Assembly: GCA_017466695.1 (NCBI GenBank)
Contig: JAFTTR010000017.1
Location: 1 to 64,000 of the forward strand
DNA length: 64,000 bases
Direction of reading: 5' to 3'
From: Alphaproteobacteria bacterium
GTDB lineage: Bacteria > Pseudomonadota > Alphaproteobacteria > CAAHEQ01 > UBA3637
Under the pieces are notes generated by a model. The model did no database searches. It was not told the origin of the DNA and saw nothing but the letters and a program-made list of their open reading frames with translations. The stretch's first letter is position 1. Each line of letters opens with the position of its first letter. The position numbers were made by a program, and so were the translations under genes. Of this stretch, positions 7,465 through 16,834 are shown in pieces.

Positions 7465-8523
7465 ATGGTTGAAGAAACAATAGATTTATCAAAGGGACAA
7501 ATTATTATCTATGCTGAAGACAATGGTATAAAAAACATTGAAATCATTCAGCAAGATAATACTCTGTGGCTAAGTGCCGAAAAAATTGCCATGCTTTTTG
7601 ATAAAGATAGAACGAACATTCAACGCCACATCAAGAATATCTTTGAGGAAGAAGAACTAGATAAAGAGGCAACATGTGCATTTTTTGCACAAGTTCAAAA
7701 AGAAGGTTCTCGTAATGTCACCAGACGCATTCCTTATTACAGTTTGGACGTTATTTTGGCTGTCGGTTATAGGGTATCCTCTAAAATTGCGACTCAATTT
7801 CGAAAATGGGCAACTAATATTTTGCATCAATATCTTGTTGACGGGTATTTGGTTAATGAAAAATTGTTATTGATACAACAATCCAAAATGGCACAATTAC
7901 AAAATGCGATTAATTTATTAAGTCGGAGTATTGAACATCAAGCCGATACATTAGACGATGCTAAAAAATTGACTGCTTTAGTGGCTGATTTTGCTACCGG
8001 CTTAAATTTACTTGATAACTATGACAATAAGACGCTTGATACTGACGGAAAAACTAAAAAACAAGCAGTTATTATTGAAAAAGATGAATTTTTAAATGTT
8101 ATTGATAAAATGAAGCCTGAGTTTGGATCTGATGTGTTTGCCAATCCTAAAGATGAAAGTTTTGATAGTTCAATTAACCAGATTTATCAAACCGTTGGAG
8201 GCGAAGATTGCTATACAAGTATTGAAGAAAAAGCAGGGATGTTGCTTTATTTACTAGTCAAAAATCACTGTTTTACAGATGGTAATAAACGTATAGGTGC
8301 AGCATGTTTTCTATATTTCTTGGATAAAAACGGTATTTTATATCAAAACAACAAGCAAGTTATTGATAATGCAGCTCTGTTTGCTCTTACAGTTTTAATT
8401 GCAGAAAGCAAACCAGAAGAAAAAGAAACAATGAAACAAGTTATTGTCAGTGTATTGAACAAAGGAAACTCCTTTGGTTTTGAGCACAACATTGAAAAGA
8501 AATTGGAGAAGAAAGAGAACTAA
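7465..8523 (+). CDS. RhuM-Fic/DOC fusion protein
   Basis: A 352-residue two-part protein. Residues 1-130 match the RhuM (virulence protein) domain: a winged-helix-like segment LSAEKIAMLFDKDRTNIQRHI, then RRIPYYSLDVILAVGYRVSS. Residues 200-350 are a Fic/DOC domain with the active-site loop H268-C-F-T-D-G-N-K-R276, matching HxFxxGNxR, so AMPylation or phosphotransfer activity is plausible. No separate antitoxin gene is visible, though a self-inhibitory helix cannot be excluded. RhuM-Fic proteins are often found inside type I restriction operons. It starts directly at the hsdM stop. Its role in the system is not established. Confidence 0.88.
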   Translation: MVEETIDLSKGQIIIYAEDNGIKNIEIIQQDNTLWLSAEKIAMLFDKDRTNIQRHIKNIFEEEELDKEATCAFFAQVQKEGSRNVTRRIPYYSLDVILAVGYRVSSKIATQFRKWATNILHQYLVDGYLVNEKLLLIQQSKMAQLQNAINLLSRSIEHQADTLDDAKKLTALVADFATGLNLLDNYDNKTLDTDGKTKKQAVIIEKDEFLNVIDKMKPEFGSDVFANPKDESFDSSINQIYQTVGGEDCYTSIEEKAGMLLYLLVKNHCFTDGNKRIGAACFLYFLDKNGILYQNNKQVIDNAALFALTVLIAESKPEEKETMKQVIVSVLNKGNSFGFEHNIEKKLEKKEN

Positions 8524-8526
8524 AGT

Positions 8527-9375
8527 ATGCTAAAAATTTTTGAACTACTAAAAAACACAAAAAATCTAATAATATTTGCGTTAACATGCATGATTATGTG
8601 TTTTGTTGGTAAATATCGTGATTTTGATTTTGTGGAGATAGGTACATTTAAGCTTTCTTTTGATTTTATGTTCTTTATTGCTTTGGTAGGCGCAACAGTC
8701 TCTTCTATTATACTGATTTGGAAAGTTTGTGTTGTTGTTTTTTCTTGGATAAATGGACTTCTCTTATTACACACTATTAAAAACTGCTCTTCTGAAGAAA
8801 AAGATTTTTTATACAATCGCGTTTATGAAAATGGAAATGAACTTCAAATAAGCATAAATTCTGATCGTTATTTTTATCAAATAGATGAACAATCTAGTAC
8901 GCATAACTTATTATTCTATAAAGGGCGGTTTGATTCTAAATTTAAAATAATGTTATTTTTAAGACAATTAGAAAAGAAAAAAATTATTAAAAATTTTGGT
9001 AACCAACACATGATTATACCAGAAAGAGTATGGGATATTTTGATAAAAAATGCGAATGAGATTTTTAAAGATTTTAATCCTTTACCAATTGAACCAACTG
9101 AAGATAAAATTAAATGGGCAAAGATTCTTTATAGCACAGTTTCGGCAGAACATAAAGCCTTATTGAGACATATTATTTCATCTCCATCAGCGGAATATAA
9201 AAACATCAAAATCTTAACCCCAGAATTAGCCTCACAGGCTATAATGTTAAAAATATATGCATTATTTAAGGACTTTCAAGTTGATTTTTCATCAAATGAA
9301 CGCATAGCAACATTTTTACCAGAATTATATAGTATCTTAGAAATTATTTTAAAAGAGGAAAACAATGCAGAATAA
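8527..9375 (+). CDS. membrane protein, possibly superinfection-exclusion-like
   Basis: A 282-residue protein with two N-terminal membrane segments (about residues 13-28 and 44-80, including FMFFIALVGATVSSIILIW) and a soluble helical C-terminal domain of about 200 residues. The arrangement and the SSEEKDFLYNRVY-type helix after the membrane part recall SieB-like superinfection exclusion proteins, but the match is weak. It starts three bases after the RhuM-Fic stop and overlaps hsdS by 11 bases, so it is an integral member of the operon. A phage-abortive or sensing role is inference. Confidence 0.55.
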   Translation: MLKIFELLKNTKNLIIFALTCMIMCFVGKYRDFDFVEIGTFKLSFDFMFFIALVGATVSSIILIWKVCVVVFSWINGLLLLHTIKNCSSEEKDFLYNRVYENGNELQISINSDRYFYQIDEQSSTHNLLFYKGRFDSKFKIMLFLRQLEKKKIIKNFGNQHMIIPERVWDILIKNANEIFKDFNPLPIEPTEDKIKWAKILYSTVSAEHKALLRHIISSPSAEYKNIKILTPELASQAIMLKIYALFKDFQVDFSSNERIATFLPELYSILEIILKEENNAE

Positions 9376-10603
9376 TCAAAAAATACCTGAGGGGTGGAGT
9401 GTTAAGAAACTTGGAGAATGTTTTTCATTTTTGAAAACACCTAGTTACTCTCGAGCTGAAACAACTAGTGATGGAGAAGTGCACTACATCCATTATGGCG
9501 ATATTCATACAAAATATCCTTTACACGTTTGTCCTGAGGATATAGATATTTTTGTTACAAATGAACAAGCACAAAAAGGTGATTTTTTACAAACAGGTGA
9601 TTTAATTTTGTTAGATGCATCTGAAGATTATGATGGCACAACAAAGTGTATTGAATTAACAACTATTAAGGATAGTGATAAAGTAATATCCGGATTACAT
9701 ACTTTAGCATTACGAGATAATTATAATAATTTTGTTAATGGTTTTAGAGCTTATATTACGTCAATGCCATTTGTTAAAAATAATTTTTGGAAACAAGTTA
9801 CTGGTATTAAGGTTTATGGTGTATCTAAAGATAATTTAAAAAAATTAAAACTTCTCCTACCACCTCTAGCAGAGCAGGAGAAGATTGCGGGGATTTTAGG
9901 GACTTGGGATGAGGCGATTGAAAAGTTATCATCTTTGATAGAGCAAAAGAAACTCCTTAAAAAAGGTCTGATGCAAAGACTCTTAACCGGCGAAACCCGC
10001 CTCAACGACTTCACCCAACCTTGGAAAGAAGTCAAATTAGGTGAGATTTGTAAATTTGAAATCGCAAAATCAAAAAGTTCTGTTATTGATGAAAATGGAA
10101 AATATTACATAATAGATATGGGAGCGGTTTCTACAGAAGGAATTTTAATTTCCAACAAACGAACAAATTTATGTGAAGACTTATTAAAAGTTAACGATAT
10201 TGTTATGCCAAAGGATGATATTGGTGGGGGTAATATTATCGGAAAAACAGCCATTATTAAGCAAGAAGATGCCTATGTTTTAAGTGATCATGTTTTTAAA
10301 TTAAAAATTCATGATTCTGATGCAATGTTTATTTCTTATTTAATAAATTCATTCAAATATAACAAATACATGAGAAGGATGTCTTCTGGCTCTGCTATTT
10401 TAGGATTAGCTAAAAAAGATATTGAGAAGTGTATGTTGTATATTCCTTCTGACATTACCGAACAAAAAGCAATTGCTGATGTTTTATCAACTGCTGATGA
10501 AGAAATTGACCTTTTGAATAAAAAATTAGAAGCCTTAAAGGAACAAAAGAAAGGCTTAATGCAACAACTCTTAACCGGCCAAACTCGCGTGAAAGTGAAT
10601 TGA
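9365..10603 (+). CDS. hsdS: type I specificity subunit HsdS
   Basis: A 412-residue specificity subunit with the normal two-TRD plan. TRD1 spans about 1-165, followed by a helical spacer (PLAEQEKIAGILGTWDEAIE to LMQRLLTG). TRD2 spans about 220-370, followed by a second spacer ending LMQQLLTGQTRV. The two spacers repeat each other, as expected. It sets the bipartite DNA target of the complex, which cannot be read from sequence. It overlaps the membrane protein gene upstream by 11 bases and leads into another membrane protein gene one base later. Confidence 0.95.
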   Translation: MQNNQKIPEGWSVKKLGECFSFLKTPSYSRAETTSDGEVHYIHYGDIHTKYPLHVCPEDIDIFVTNEQAQKGDFLQTGDLILLDASEDYDGTTKCIELTTIKDSDKVISGLHTLALRDNYNNFVNGFRAYITSMPFVKNNFWKQVTGIKVYGVSKDNLKKLKLLLPPLAEQEKIAGILGTWDEAIEKLSSLIEQKKLLKKGLMQRLLTGETRLNDFTQPWKEVKLGEICKFEIAKSKSSVIDENGKYYIIDMGAVSTEGILISNKRTNLCEDLLKVNDIVMPKDDIGGGNIIGKTAIIKQEDAYVLSDHVFKLKIHDSDAMFISYLINSFKYNKYMRRMSSGSAILGLAKKDIEKCMLYIPSDITEQKAIADVLSTADEEIDLLNKKLEALKEQKKGLMQQLLTGQTRVKVN

Positions 10604-10604
10604 T

Positions 10605-11240
10605 ATGGAACAGAATACAAATTTACTAATTAATGTTATAAACAATATTACGGTTACAAACACTATTTTAATTTCTGTTGCAATTATTGTTGCCTCAGTT
10701 GAGGTTACCATTTTATTAAATAAGGGAATTAGCTTTTTAATAAATTTATGGAAATCTAAAAATGCACCATATGAAAATGATTACCATGTATATCAAAGTA
10801 TAGTAGATAAATTTAACTATATAAACGAAATTTCACCTGCTAGAAGATTTGAATCTATTGAATTTTTAAGAAATTTTTCATCTGAAACATACATAAGATT
10901 ATTATATTTTGATCATTGGTGCTATTTGGATAACACAGAATTTAAAAAAGCAAAATACAAATTTAAAAACAAAAATCTGGAAAACAAAAAGAATAAACTT
11001 TTTAAACATCTTAAAAGTTTCAACACGATATGTAAACAATGTTTAAATTCAAATGGCCAATTGTCTGATGTAAAAGTCGATGACGATTCTAGATATACAG
11101 ATATAAAAATAGAAAAATCGGACATTGAAAATTTTTGTAAGGAGGCTAAGAAACTTGTTCAGGTATATGATGAATTTGATATTACTTGTAACGATAAATT
11201 TAATTTTCCAGTAAACAAAAAACCAGAGAAAAGATATTGA
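10605..11240 (+). CDS. single-span membrane protein, function unknown
   Basis: A 211-residue protein with one N-terminal membrane segment (about residues 15-38, TNTILISVAIIVASVEVTIL) and a Lys/Asn-rich cytoplasmic-looking domain. The cytoplasmic part contains DHWCYLDNTEFKKAKYKFK. I do not recognise a family. It begins one base after the hsdS stop and is followed by a 102-base gap before hsdR. It is the second membrane protein in this restriction operon. The N-terminus is short and carries little charge, so topology is uncertain. Confidence 0.6.
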   Translation: MEQNTNLLINVINNITVTNTILISVAIIVASVEVTILLNKGISFLINLWKSKNAPYENDYHVYQSIVDKFNYINEISPARRFESIEFLRNFSSETYIRLLYFDHWCYLDNTEFKKAKYKFKNKNLENKKNKLFKHLKSFNTICKQCLNSNGQLSDVKVDDDSRYTDIKIEKSDIENFCKEAKKLVQVYDEFDITCNDKFNFPVNKKPEKRY

Positions 11241-11342
11241 GGCGTTTAACAAGTGATTAATAAAGGGAAAATAAGCTTAACAAAGACATTCAATATCTTT
11301 CTAATAAAATAACAAAACAAGAGAGTAAATCGGAGTGATGCC

Positions 11343-14300
11343 ATGAATACACAACAACACATTCTTCCTGATTTTGATGAAGCTAGCAGTTCACAAATCC
11401 CTGCGATTTTGCAGTTGATTAACTTGGGATATACCTATATTCCAAGATATACGGTTGATGAACATAGAAGTAGCAAAAGCCATTATATTTTAACAGATAT
11501 TGCTTTTGAGGCTATCAGAAAGATTAACGATACACAAATCTCGGACAAAAGTATTAAAGAGGTCATTGATGATTTGGAAAAGGTTAAAATGGATGATGGA
11601 GTTATTGCAGCCTCTCAAAACATTTTTTCAAATTTATTAGGTGGTGTTAGTGTTACTGAAATTATTGATGGAAAAAGAACATCTCCACAACTTAAATTTA
11701 TTGATTGGGAAAATCCACTGAATAACACCTTTCATGTGGTTCCCGAGTTTGAAATCAGCGAAGAACATGACAGAAGACCGGATATTGTTTTGTTTGTTAA
11801 TGGTATTCCTTTGGCCGTTATTGAAAATAAGAAAAACTCTGTTCCGGTTGATGAAGCTGTTCGTCAAATGATAAGAAATCAAGAAGGGAATCAAACACCA
11901 AAGTTCTTTTTATATCCTCAATTATTGATTGCGACAAATGGAAAGAGTGTTAAATATGGCACAATGTTAACACCTCAAGAGTTTTATGCCGTTTGGAAAG
12001 AAAAGGACGCTGATAAAAAATATGAAGCCAATGTTTTAAAATCAGTCAATACCCTTGTTTCTGAAAAGATTATGAAACAAATATCATCAGATTTAGCCAG
12101 ATACCAATATCAACAAGAAGAAAAACAAAACACAACAGAACAAGACAGAACAATTTATAGCCTTTTAAAACCCGAAAGATTGTTGGATTTAGTTCGTAAT
12201 TTTACCCTTTACGATAATGGAAAGAAAAAAGTAACCCGTTATCAGCAATACTTTGCCGTTAAAAAGATTTTAAACCGTATTAACACAATGGATGAGAATG
12301 GAAAACGTCAAGGCGGTCTTGTTTGGCATACACAAGGTTCCGGTAAATCCTTAACAATGGTTATGTTGGTTAAAAATCTGATTGAAAAGATACAAAACCC
12401 TCGTGTTATTGTTGTAACAGACAGAACGGATTTGGATGCCCAAATTAGAGATACATTTAAGGCTTGTAATATCAAAGTTGGTGTTCAACAAGCAACATCT
12501 TCAAGCGACCTAATAAAACGCATCAAAACAAAGACAACTGATGTTATCACAACTTTGGTGCATAAATTTGAAAAAGAAAAGAAGTTCAAAGATGAAGATA
12601 ACAATATCTTTATTTTAATTGATGAAGCCCACAGAACACAAGGCGGTGATGCAAATGGACAGATGAATTTGATTTTGCCAAATGCTTGTCAAATTGCTTT
12701 CACTGGTACGCCGTTGATGAAAAAGCAAAAATCAGAACAAAAGTTTGGTGGCATCATTGATGCTTATACTATTTCAGAAGCCGAAGAAGATGGTGCTATT
12801 TTGCCTTTGATTTATCAAGGAAGATTTGTGGAACAAACAGTTAATTCTATTGTTGATAAGTTTTATGATAGAGTTGCTCAAAATTTAACTGATGATCAAA
12901 AAAAGGACTTCGAAAAGAAATGTGTTTCAAAATCATTGTTAGAAGAAACCTCTCAACGTGTTGAAATGATTGCCTTAGATGTGCATGAGCACTTTATGAA
13001 CAATTTTAAAAACACAGGATTAAAAGGACAATTAGTTGCCCCAAGTAAACATGCAGCTGTTTTATTTAAAAATGCTTTGGATATGTTGGAGGGTATTCAT
13101 TCAGAGGTTGTTATTTCAGACACAACTTTTGATGAAGGTGATGAAGATAAATTACCTGAATATAAAGCAACAGTAAGTAAGTTTATTGCTGAAGAAAAAC
13201 GAAGATACGGCTCTTTAGAAAAAAGAGAAACAATGATTATTAATGACTACAAGAAAAATCCAGAAGGCTGTGAACTTTTGATTGTTGTGGATAAACTTTT
13301 AACAGGATTTGATGCTCCTTGTGATACGGTTTTATACCTTGCAAAGCAGTTAAAAGACCACAACTTATTGCAAGCTGTTGCTCGTGTTAATCGTGTTTAC
13401 AATGGTGAAAAAGGAAAACAAACAAAAGTTTGTGGTTTAATCGTTGATTATTCAAAAAATGCTAAAAATTTAAAAGATGCTTTGAAGTTGTTTTCACATT
13501 ATGACCCTGATGATATTGAAAGAGCTTTGTTAAATACAGATGAACAAATCAAATGCTTGGAAAATATCTATCAAAAGCTTCATTCAACATTTAATGACAT
13601 CAAAGATATTCATAATACAGATGCTTATATTCAAGCATTGGAAGAAAATGAAGAAAAAAGAGAAGAATTTTATGAAGATGTCAATAAATTTATCAGAACA
13701 TTTTCAAGTTGTTGCTACCTCTATGATTTTTATGATAAATTTGATAAAGATAAATTAAGCAGATATCAAAAGGATTTAAAACGCTTTGTTGAAATAAAAA
13801 AGACATCTCAACTTTATATGGGTAAAACAGTTGATTTTTCAAAATACAAAGATCAATTACACAAATTATTGGATAAGTATGTTACAGCTGAAAATGTTGA
13901 AGTTTTATCAAAAGAAATTAGCCTTTCAAACATGGCTGAATTTAACCAATATATTGAAGATGAAAAGAATGGTTTATCTCAAAAATCAAAAGCAGCAGCC
14001 ATTGCAGCCCAAACAAGTAAGGTTATTAGTGAAAGATACCATCAAGATGAGGTGTTCTATAAAAAGTTTTCCGATAGAATTAAAGCTTTATTAGAAGAAT
14101 TAAAAACTGCTAGAAAAGAGGATATTTCTGCTCTTTATCAAGAGATAAAAGATATTCAAGAACAGGTGGAAAACTATGAAGATAATGATATTCCTGAAGA
14201 AATTAGGACATTAAAAGTTTATCATCCTTTTTATCGAAATATCAAAGCATTAATTCCTGATGTAGATATTGACGAGGAAACTTTTATAGATATTGTTCGT

Positions 14301-14492
14301 AACATTGTAGATATCATTAAAAGAAATAAAATTGTTGATTTTGAATACAATATTGATATTAGAAGAAAAATCCTTATTTTAGTGGAAGATTATCTGTTTG
14401 ATGATGTTGATGTTAAGTTGACAGGTCATCAAATTCAAGTTATTGCAGAAAAATGTTGGTATTTGGCAATAGAAAATAAGGATATCCTTTAA
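11343..14492 (+). CDS. hsdR: type I restriction endonuclease subunit HsdR
   Basis: A 1049-residue motor and nuclease subunit that translocates and cuts unmodified DNA. The N-terminal PD-(D/E)XK nuclease shows PD at 146-147 and E161-x-K163. The SF2 helicase core has Walker A GSGKS at 332-336, DEAH at 427-430, FTGTPL shortly after, and the motif VI region ARVNRVYNGEKGK. A long helical C-terminal domain binds the methyltransferase. Length is normal. The GGAG ribosome site is eight bases before the ATG. All catalytic motifs are intact, so the system looks functional. Confidence 0.97.
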   Translation: MNTQQHILPDFDEASSSQIPAILQLINLGYTYIPRYTVDEHRSSKSHYILTDIAFEAIRKINDTQISDKSIKEVIDDLEKVKMDDGVIAASQNIFSNLLGGVSVTEIIDGKRTSPQLKFIDWENPLNNTFHVVPEFEISEEHDRRPDIVLFVNGIPLAVIENKKNSVPVDEAVRQMIRNQEGNQTPKFFLYPQLLIATNGKSVKYGTMLTPQEFYAVWKEKDADKKYEANVLKSVNTLVSEKIMKQISSDLARYQYQQEEKQNTTEQDRTIYSLLKPERLLDLVRNFTLYDNGKKKVTRYQQYFAVKKILNRINTMDENGKRQGGLVWHTQGSGKSLTMVMLVKNLIEKIQNPRVIVVTDRTDLDAQIRDTFKACNIKVGVQQATSSSDLIKRIKTKTTDVITTLVHKFEKEKKFKDEDNNIFILIDEAHRTQGGDANGQMNLILPNACQIAFTGTPLMKKQKSEQKFGGIIDAYTISEAEEDGAILPLIYQGRFVEQTVNSIVDKFYDRVAQNLTDDQKKDFEKKCVSKSLLEETSQRVEMIALDVHEHFMNNFKNTGLKGQLVAPSKHAAVLFKNALDMLEGIHSEVVISDTTFDEGDEDKLPEYKATVSKFIAEEKRRYGSLEKRETMIINDYKKNPEGCELLIVVDKLLTGFDAPCDTVLYLAKQLKDHNLLQAVARVNRVYNGEKGKQTKVCGLIVDYSKNAKNLKDALKLFSHYDPDDIERALLNTDEQIKCLENIYQKLHSTFNDIKDIHNTDAYIQALEENEEKREEFYEDVNKFIRTFSSCCYLYDFYDKFDKDKLSRYQKDLKRFVEIKKTSQLYMGKTVDFSKYKDQLHKLLDKYVTAENVEVLSKEISLSNMAEFNQYIEDEKNGLSQKSKAAAIAAQTSKVISERYHQDEVFYKKFSDRIKALLEELKTARKEDISALYQEIKDIQEQVENYEDNDIPEEIRTLKVYHPFYRNIKALIPDVDIDEETFIDIVRNIVDIIKRNKIVDFEYNIDIRRKILILVEDYLFDDVDVKLTGHQIQVIAEKCWYLAIENKDIL

Positions 14493-14493
14493 A

Positions 14494-15189
14494 ATGCAAT
14501 ATAACTCTGAGAAAATAGGTCTTGTTAATATCTTTCAAGAAAAACGAAAGAGTCTTTCTATTAGGGTTTTCCCAAATTCTGATGTGGTTGTTAAAGCACC
14601 CACAGAAGCAACCCAAGATGAAATAACCTCATTTATTGGTCGCAAACAAAGATGGATAAAAAAACAACTAGATTATTTTAAACAATTTACAGAGCCAAAA
14701 GAAAAAGAAGCCGTTTCTGGTATTAGTTTGCTTTATTTAGGACGACAATACCAATTAATTATTCAAAAATCTTATTTGAAAAACATTGTTAAAGTTGAAA
14801 AAAATAAGATAGTTATTTATTCGTCAGATCCAAACAATAAAGAAGAACTAAAAAAAGATTTAGATAAATGGTTTTTGGAACGGGCTGAAAAAGTCTTTAA
14901 TGAAAGATTGAAGGTTTGTGTTCAAACATTTCCCAATCTGGAAATTCCTCAACTTAAGATAAGAAAATTAAAAAAAAGATGGGGAAGTTATTTAACTAAA
15001 CATCAAATTATTTTAAATCCAATGTTAATTCAGGCAGCTAAATCTGGTATTGACTATATTATCACACATGAACTATGCCATTTTTATCAAAAAGAACATA
15101 ATGAACAATTTTTTAAGATGTTAGAACTTCGTATTCCACAATGGAAACAAATTGATTCCAAAATGGAAACACTATTACTTGGCAAATAA
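14494..15189 (+). CDS. YgjP-like (SprT/M48-type) metallopeptidase
   Basis: A 231-residue zinc-peptidase-like protein. The zinc motif HELCH is at 192-196, and downstream H202 in KEHNEQFF is a plausible third ligand. Upstream, KKRWGSY and the ILNPMLI segment are typical of the YgjP (DUF45) family. Members often follow hsdR in type I operons, as here, one base after the hsdR stop. Substrate and role in restriction are unknown. It is probably the last gene of the operon, since 122 non-coding bases follow. Confidence 0.88.
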   Translation: MQYNSEKIGLVNIFQEKRKSLSIRVFPNSDVVVKAPTEATQDEITSFIGRKQRWIKKQLDYFKQFTEPKEKEAVSGISLLYLGRQYQLIIQKSYLKNIVKVEKNKIVIYSSDPNNKEELKKDLDKWFLERAEKVFNERLKVCVQTFPNLEIPQLKIRKLKKRWGSYLTKHQIILNPMLIQAAKSGIDYIITHELCHFYQKEHNEQFFKMLELRIPQWKQIDSKMETLLLGK

Positions 15190-15268
15190 AATACATTTTA
15201 ATCCCTAAAAAATAATTTAACAAAATTGCATTTTTTTGCGGACGAAGGGAAAAAAGTACGACAGGATA

Positions 15269-15281
15269 GTTATCAGATAAC
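15269..15281. promoter_or_regulatory. short perfect inverted repeat, possible operator
   Basis: GTTATC-A-GATAAC is a perfect 6-bp inverted repeat 31 bases before the DUF6876 gene. It lies where a promoter would be expected. The evidence is positional only. Confidence 0.3.
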
Positions 15282-15311
15282 AAAATGATACTATTCTGAA
15301 AGGATTTTTAA

Positions 15312-15692
15312 ATGTCTGCAACAACTCAACATTCCGTTATTAAATCAACTGAATTGGAAAACATTATGTCCTATTGTTATGGGACGGAGAACTATTACAA
15401 AATCCATCAATACTCATTCAAATACACTGATGGAGCAAAGACTTTCTGTGAAAATGCTGATGCTTATTGGCTATTAGATATTATTGAAAGTGTTTGCAGA
15501 ACCCATAAAGAAATTCACAATGATCTTATTCTCATTGAACTCTCAGTCTGCAAAGACAACAGAGCTACCATAACCTTTGAAGACGCCAAAACAACCTTTT
15601 TTAAGCAAGAAATTCTTTTCACTGATTGCCCTCAGGGAACTTGGAGATTTTATTTTGACAACAATGTGTTTTTTTGGAATGGAGAGTATTAA
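15312..15692 (+). CDS. DUF6876 family protein
   Basis: A 126-residue protein matching the DUF6876 pattern: a segment FKYTDGAKTFCENADAYWL followed by a long helix and an FFKQEI/LTDCPQG-type strand region. Family function is not established; members occur mainly on mobile DNA. An AAAGG ribosome site precedes the ATG. Its stop abuts the ATG of the ankyrin gene, so the two are coupled. The pair could be an accessory of the island. Confidence 0.75.
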   Translation: MSATTQHSVIKSTELENIMSYCYGTENYYKIHQYSFKYTDGAKTFCENADAYWLLDIIESVCRTHKEIHNDLILIELSVCKDNRATITFEDAKTTFFKQEILFTDCPQGTWRFYFDNNVFFWNGEY

Positions 15693-16148
15693 ATGAATGA
15701 ACTATTAAAAGCATTGATTGAAAGAGATTTAAACAAAGCAAGAGAGTTAATTAAGGCAGGGGCTAACCTCAATGAACCATATAATAAGAATGGCTGGACA
15801 CCTTTCTTATGGGTGGTGAAGGAGTTTTATGAAGAAGAAGTTATTGAAGAATTCATTCAACTAGGTGGAGATGTCAATCAATGCACCAATGAAAACCAAT
15901 CACCTATGATGATTGTTGCCACACATAGGAGTTCTCCCGAAGTTATCAACTTATTGGCAAGATATGGTGCTGATGCCAACAAACAGGATAGTTATGGTTT
16001 TACTCCATTGATGAGAATTTTAAAACACCCCCAACTTTCCATGAGAAAATCGGTTGTAAAAGCATTGATAGATATGGGATGTGATTTAACAGATCTTAAA
16101 AATATTCAAGGTCAAACAGCAATAGATATGATGTTAGAAAGGATTTGA
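15693..16148 (+). CDS. ankyrin-repeat protein
   Basis: A 151-residue protein made of about four ankyrin repeats, with recognisable units NGWTPFLWVV, NQSPMMIVATHRSSPEVINLL and YGFTPLMRIL and the loops GGDVNQ, GADANK and GCDLTD. There is no signal peptide, so it acts in the cytoplasm unless exported by a specialised system. Ankyrin repeats bind proteins. The coupled DUF6876 protein is the obvious partner candidate. Host-associated alphaproteobacteria often have many ankyrin proteins, but this small one looks like a local partner. Confidence 0.88.
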   Translation: MNELLKALIERDLNKARELIKAGANLNEPYNKNGWTPFLWVVKEFYEEEVIEEFIQLGGDVNQCTNENQSPMMIVATHRSSPEVINLLARYGADANKQDSYGFTPLMRILKHPQLSMRKSVVKALIDMGCDLTDLKNIQGQTAIDMMLERI

Positions 16149-16164
16149 TTACACTTTTTAATCT

Positions 16165-16698
16165 TTATTCCCCGTTGATTTTGGAATAAATGGCTACACC
16201 TTGATAAGCACCATCAAAAAATTCATACTCTCTCATAACACCATCTAATTGGTATCCTAACCGTTTAGCAACCTTACAAGAGTTCTCATTTGTTTCATTA
16301 CAAAAGATTTCACTCCTATGCCCACCTTGTGCAAAGAAAATATCTTCTAATGCTTTGATGGCTTTACTGACATAACCATTACCGGTATGTTGTTTGTCTA
16401 AGTAATAACTCATTTCGGCAACATGTTCTCCGGGTCTTATTTTAATACCGGCATAACCAACAAGTATATTGTCTTTAAAAATCATATATCCATAATGACC
16501 TTCGCCTTTTTCAAAGCGTTCAGCCATTGACTTTAAAGCTTCTTCACATTTTTGAATATCAGTTAATGTCTTGGTATAATTAATATACTTAAACTCTTCT
16601 TGATTACGGCAGACTAAATCAGATAAATCCCGAGCCATATCTATTGTTGGAAAACGAAGTTCAATATCTTGTGTTTGTATGTGTTTTTCAAAATTCAT
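16165..16698 (-). CDS. GNAT acetyltransferase (RimJ/RimL-like)
   Basis: A 177-residue acetyltransferase of the RimJ/RimL group that would use acetyl-CoA to modify an N-terminal or small-molecule amine. The core strand GYAGIKIRPGEHVAEMSYYL leads to a DKQHTGNGYVSKAIKAL acetyl-CoA loop, and NENSCKVAKRLGYQLDGVMREY is the conserved end. The ATG follows directly after the stop of a broken gene on the same strand (16700-16834). Substrate unknown. Confidence 0.9.
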   Translation of the reverse strand: MNFEKHIQTQDIELRFPTIDMARDLSDLVCRNQEEFKYINYTKTLTDIQKCEEALKSMAERFEKGEGHYGYMIFKDNILVGYAGIKIRPGEHVAEMSYYLDKQHTGNGYVSKAIKALEDIFFAQGGHRSEIFCNETNENSCKVAKRLGYQLDGVMREYEFFDGAYQGVAIYSKINGE

Positions 16699-16699
16699 T

Positions 16700-16834
16700 T
16701 TATGTCTTCCAATACTTTTTCCTTAATTCCTTTAACTTTGCCCAATCTTTTGCTTTAAAGGCCAGCAAAGCATCAACCAGATATTGAATGTTCTTGCCTT
16801 CTCCGACATATGGTATAGATTTTCTAATGCAAAA
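16700..16834 (-). pseudogene. C-terminal remnant of an unidentified gene
   Basis: An open frame of about 44 codons with no start, ending one base upstream of the GNAT ATG. It reads as a normal protein end, with YVGEGKNIQYLVDALLAFK then DWAKLKELRKKYWKT. An in-frame stop at its upstream end lies against the end of the VOC gene. It looks like the tail of a gene whose front was lost when the VOC gene arrived. The family is not recognised. Confidence 0.5.
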
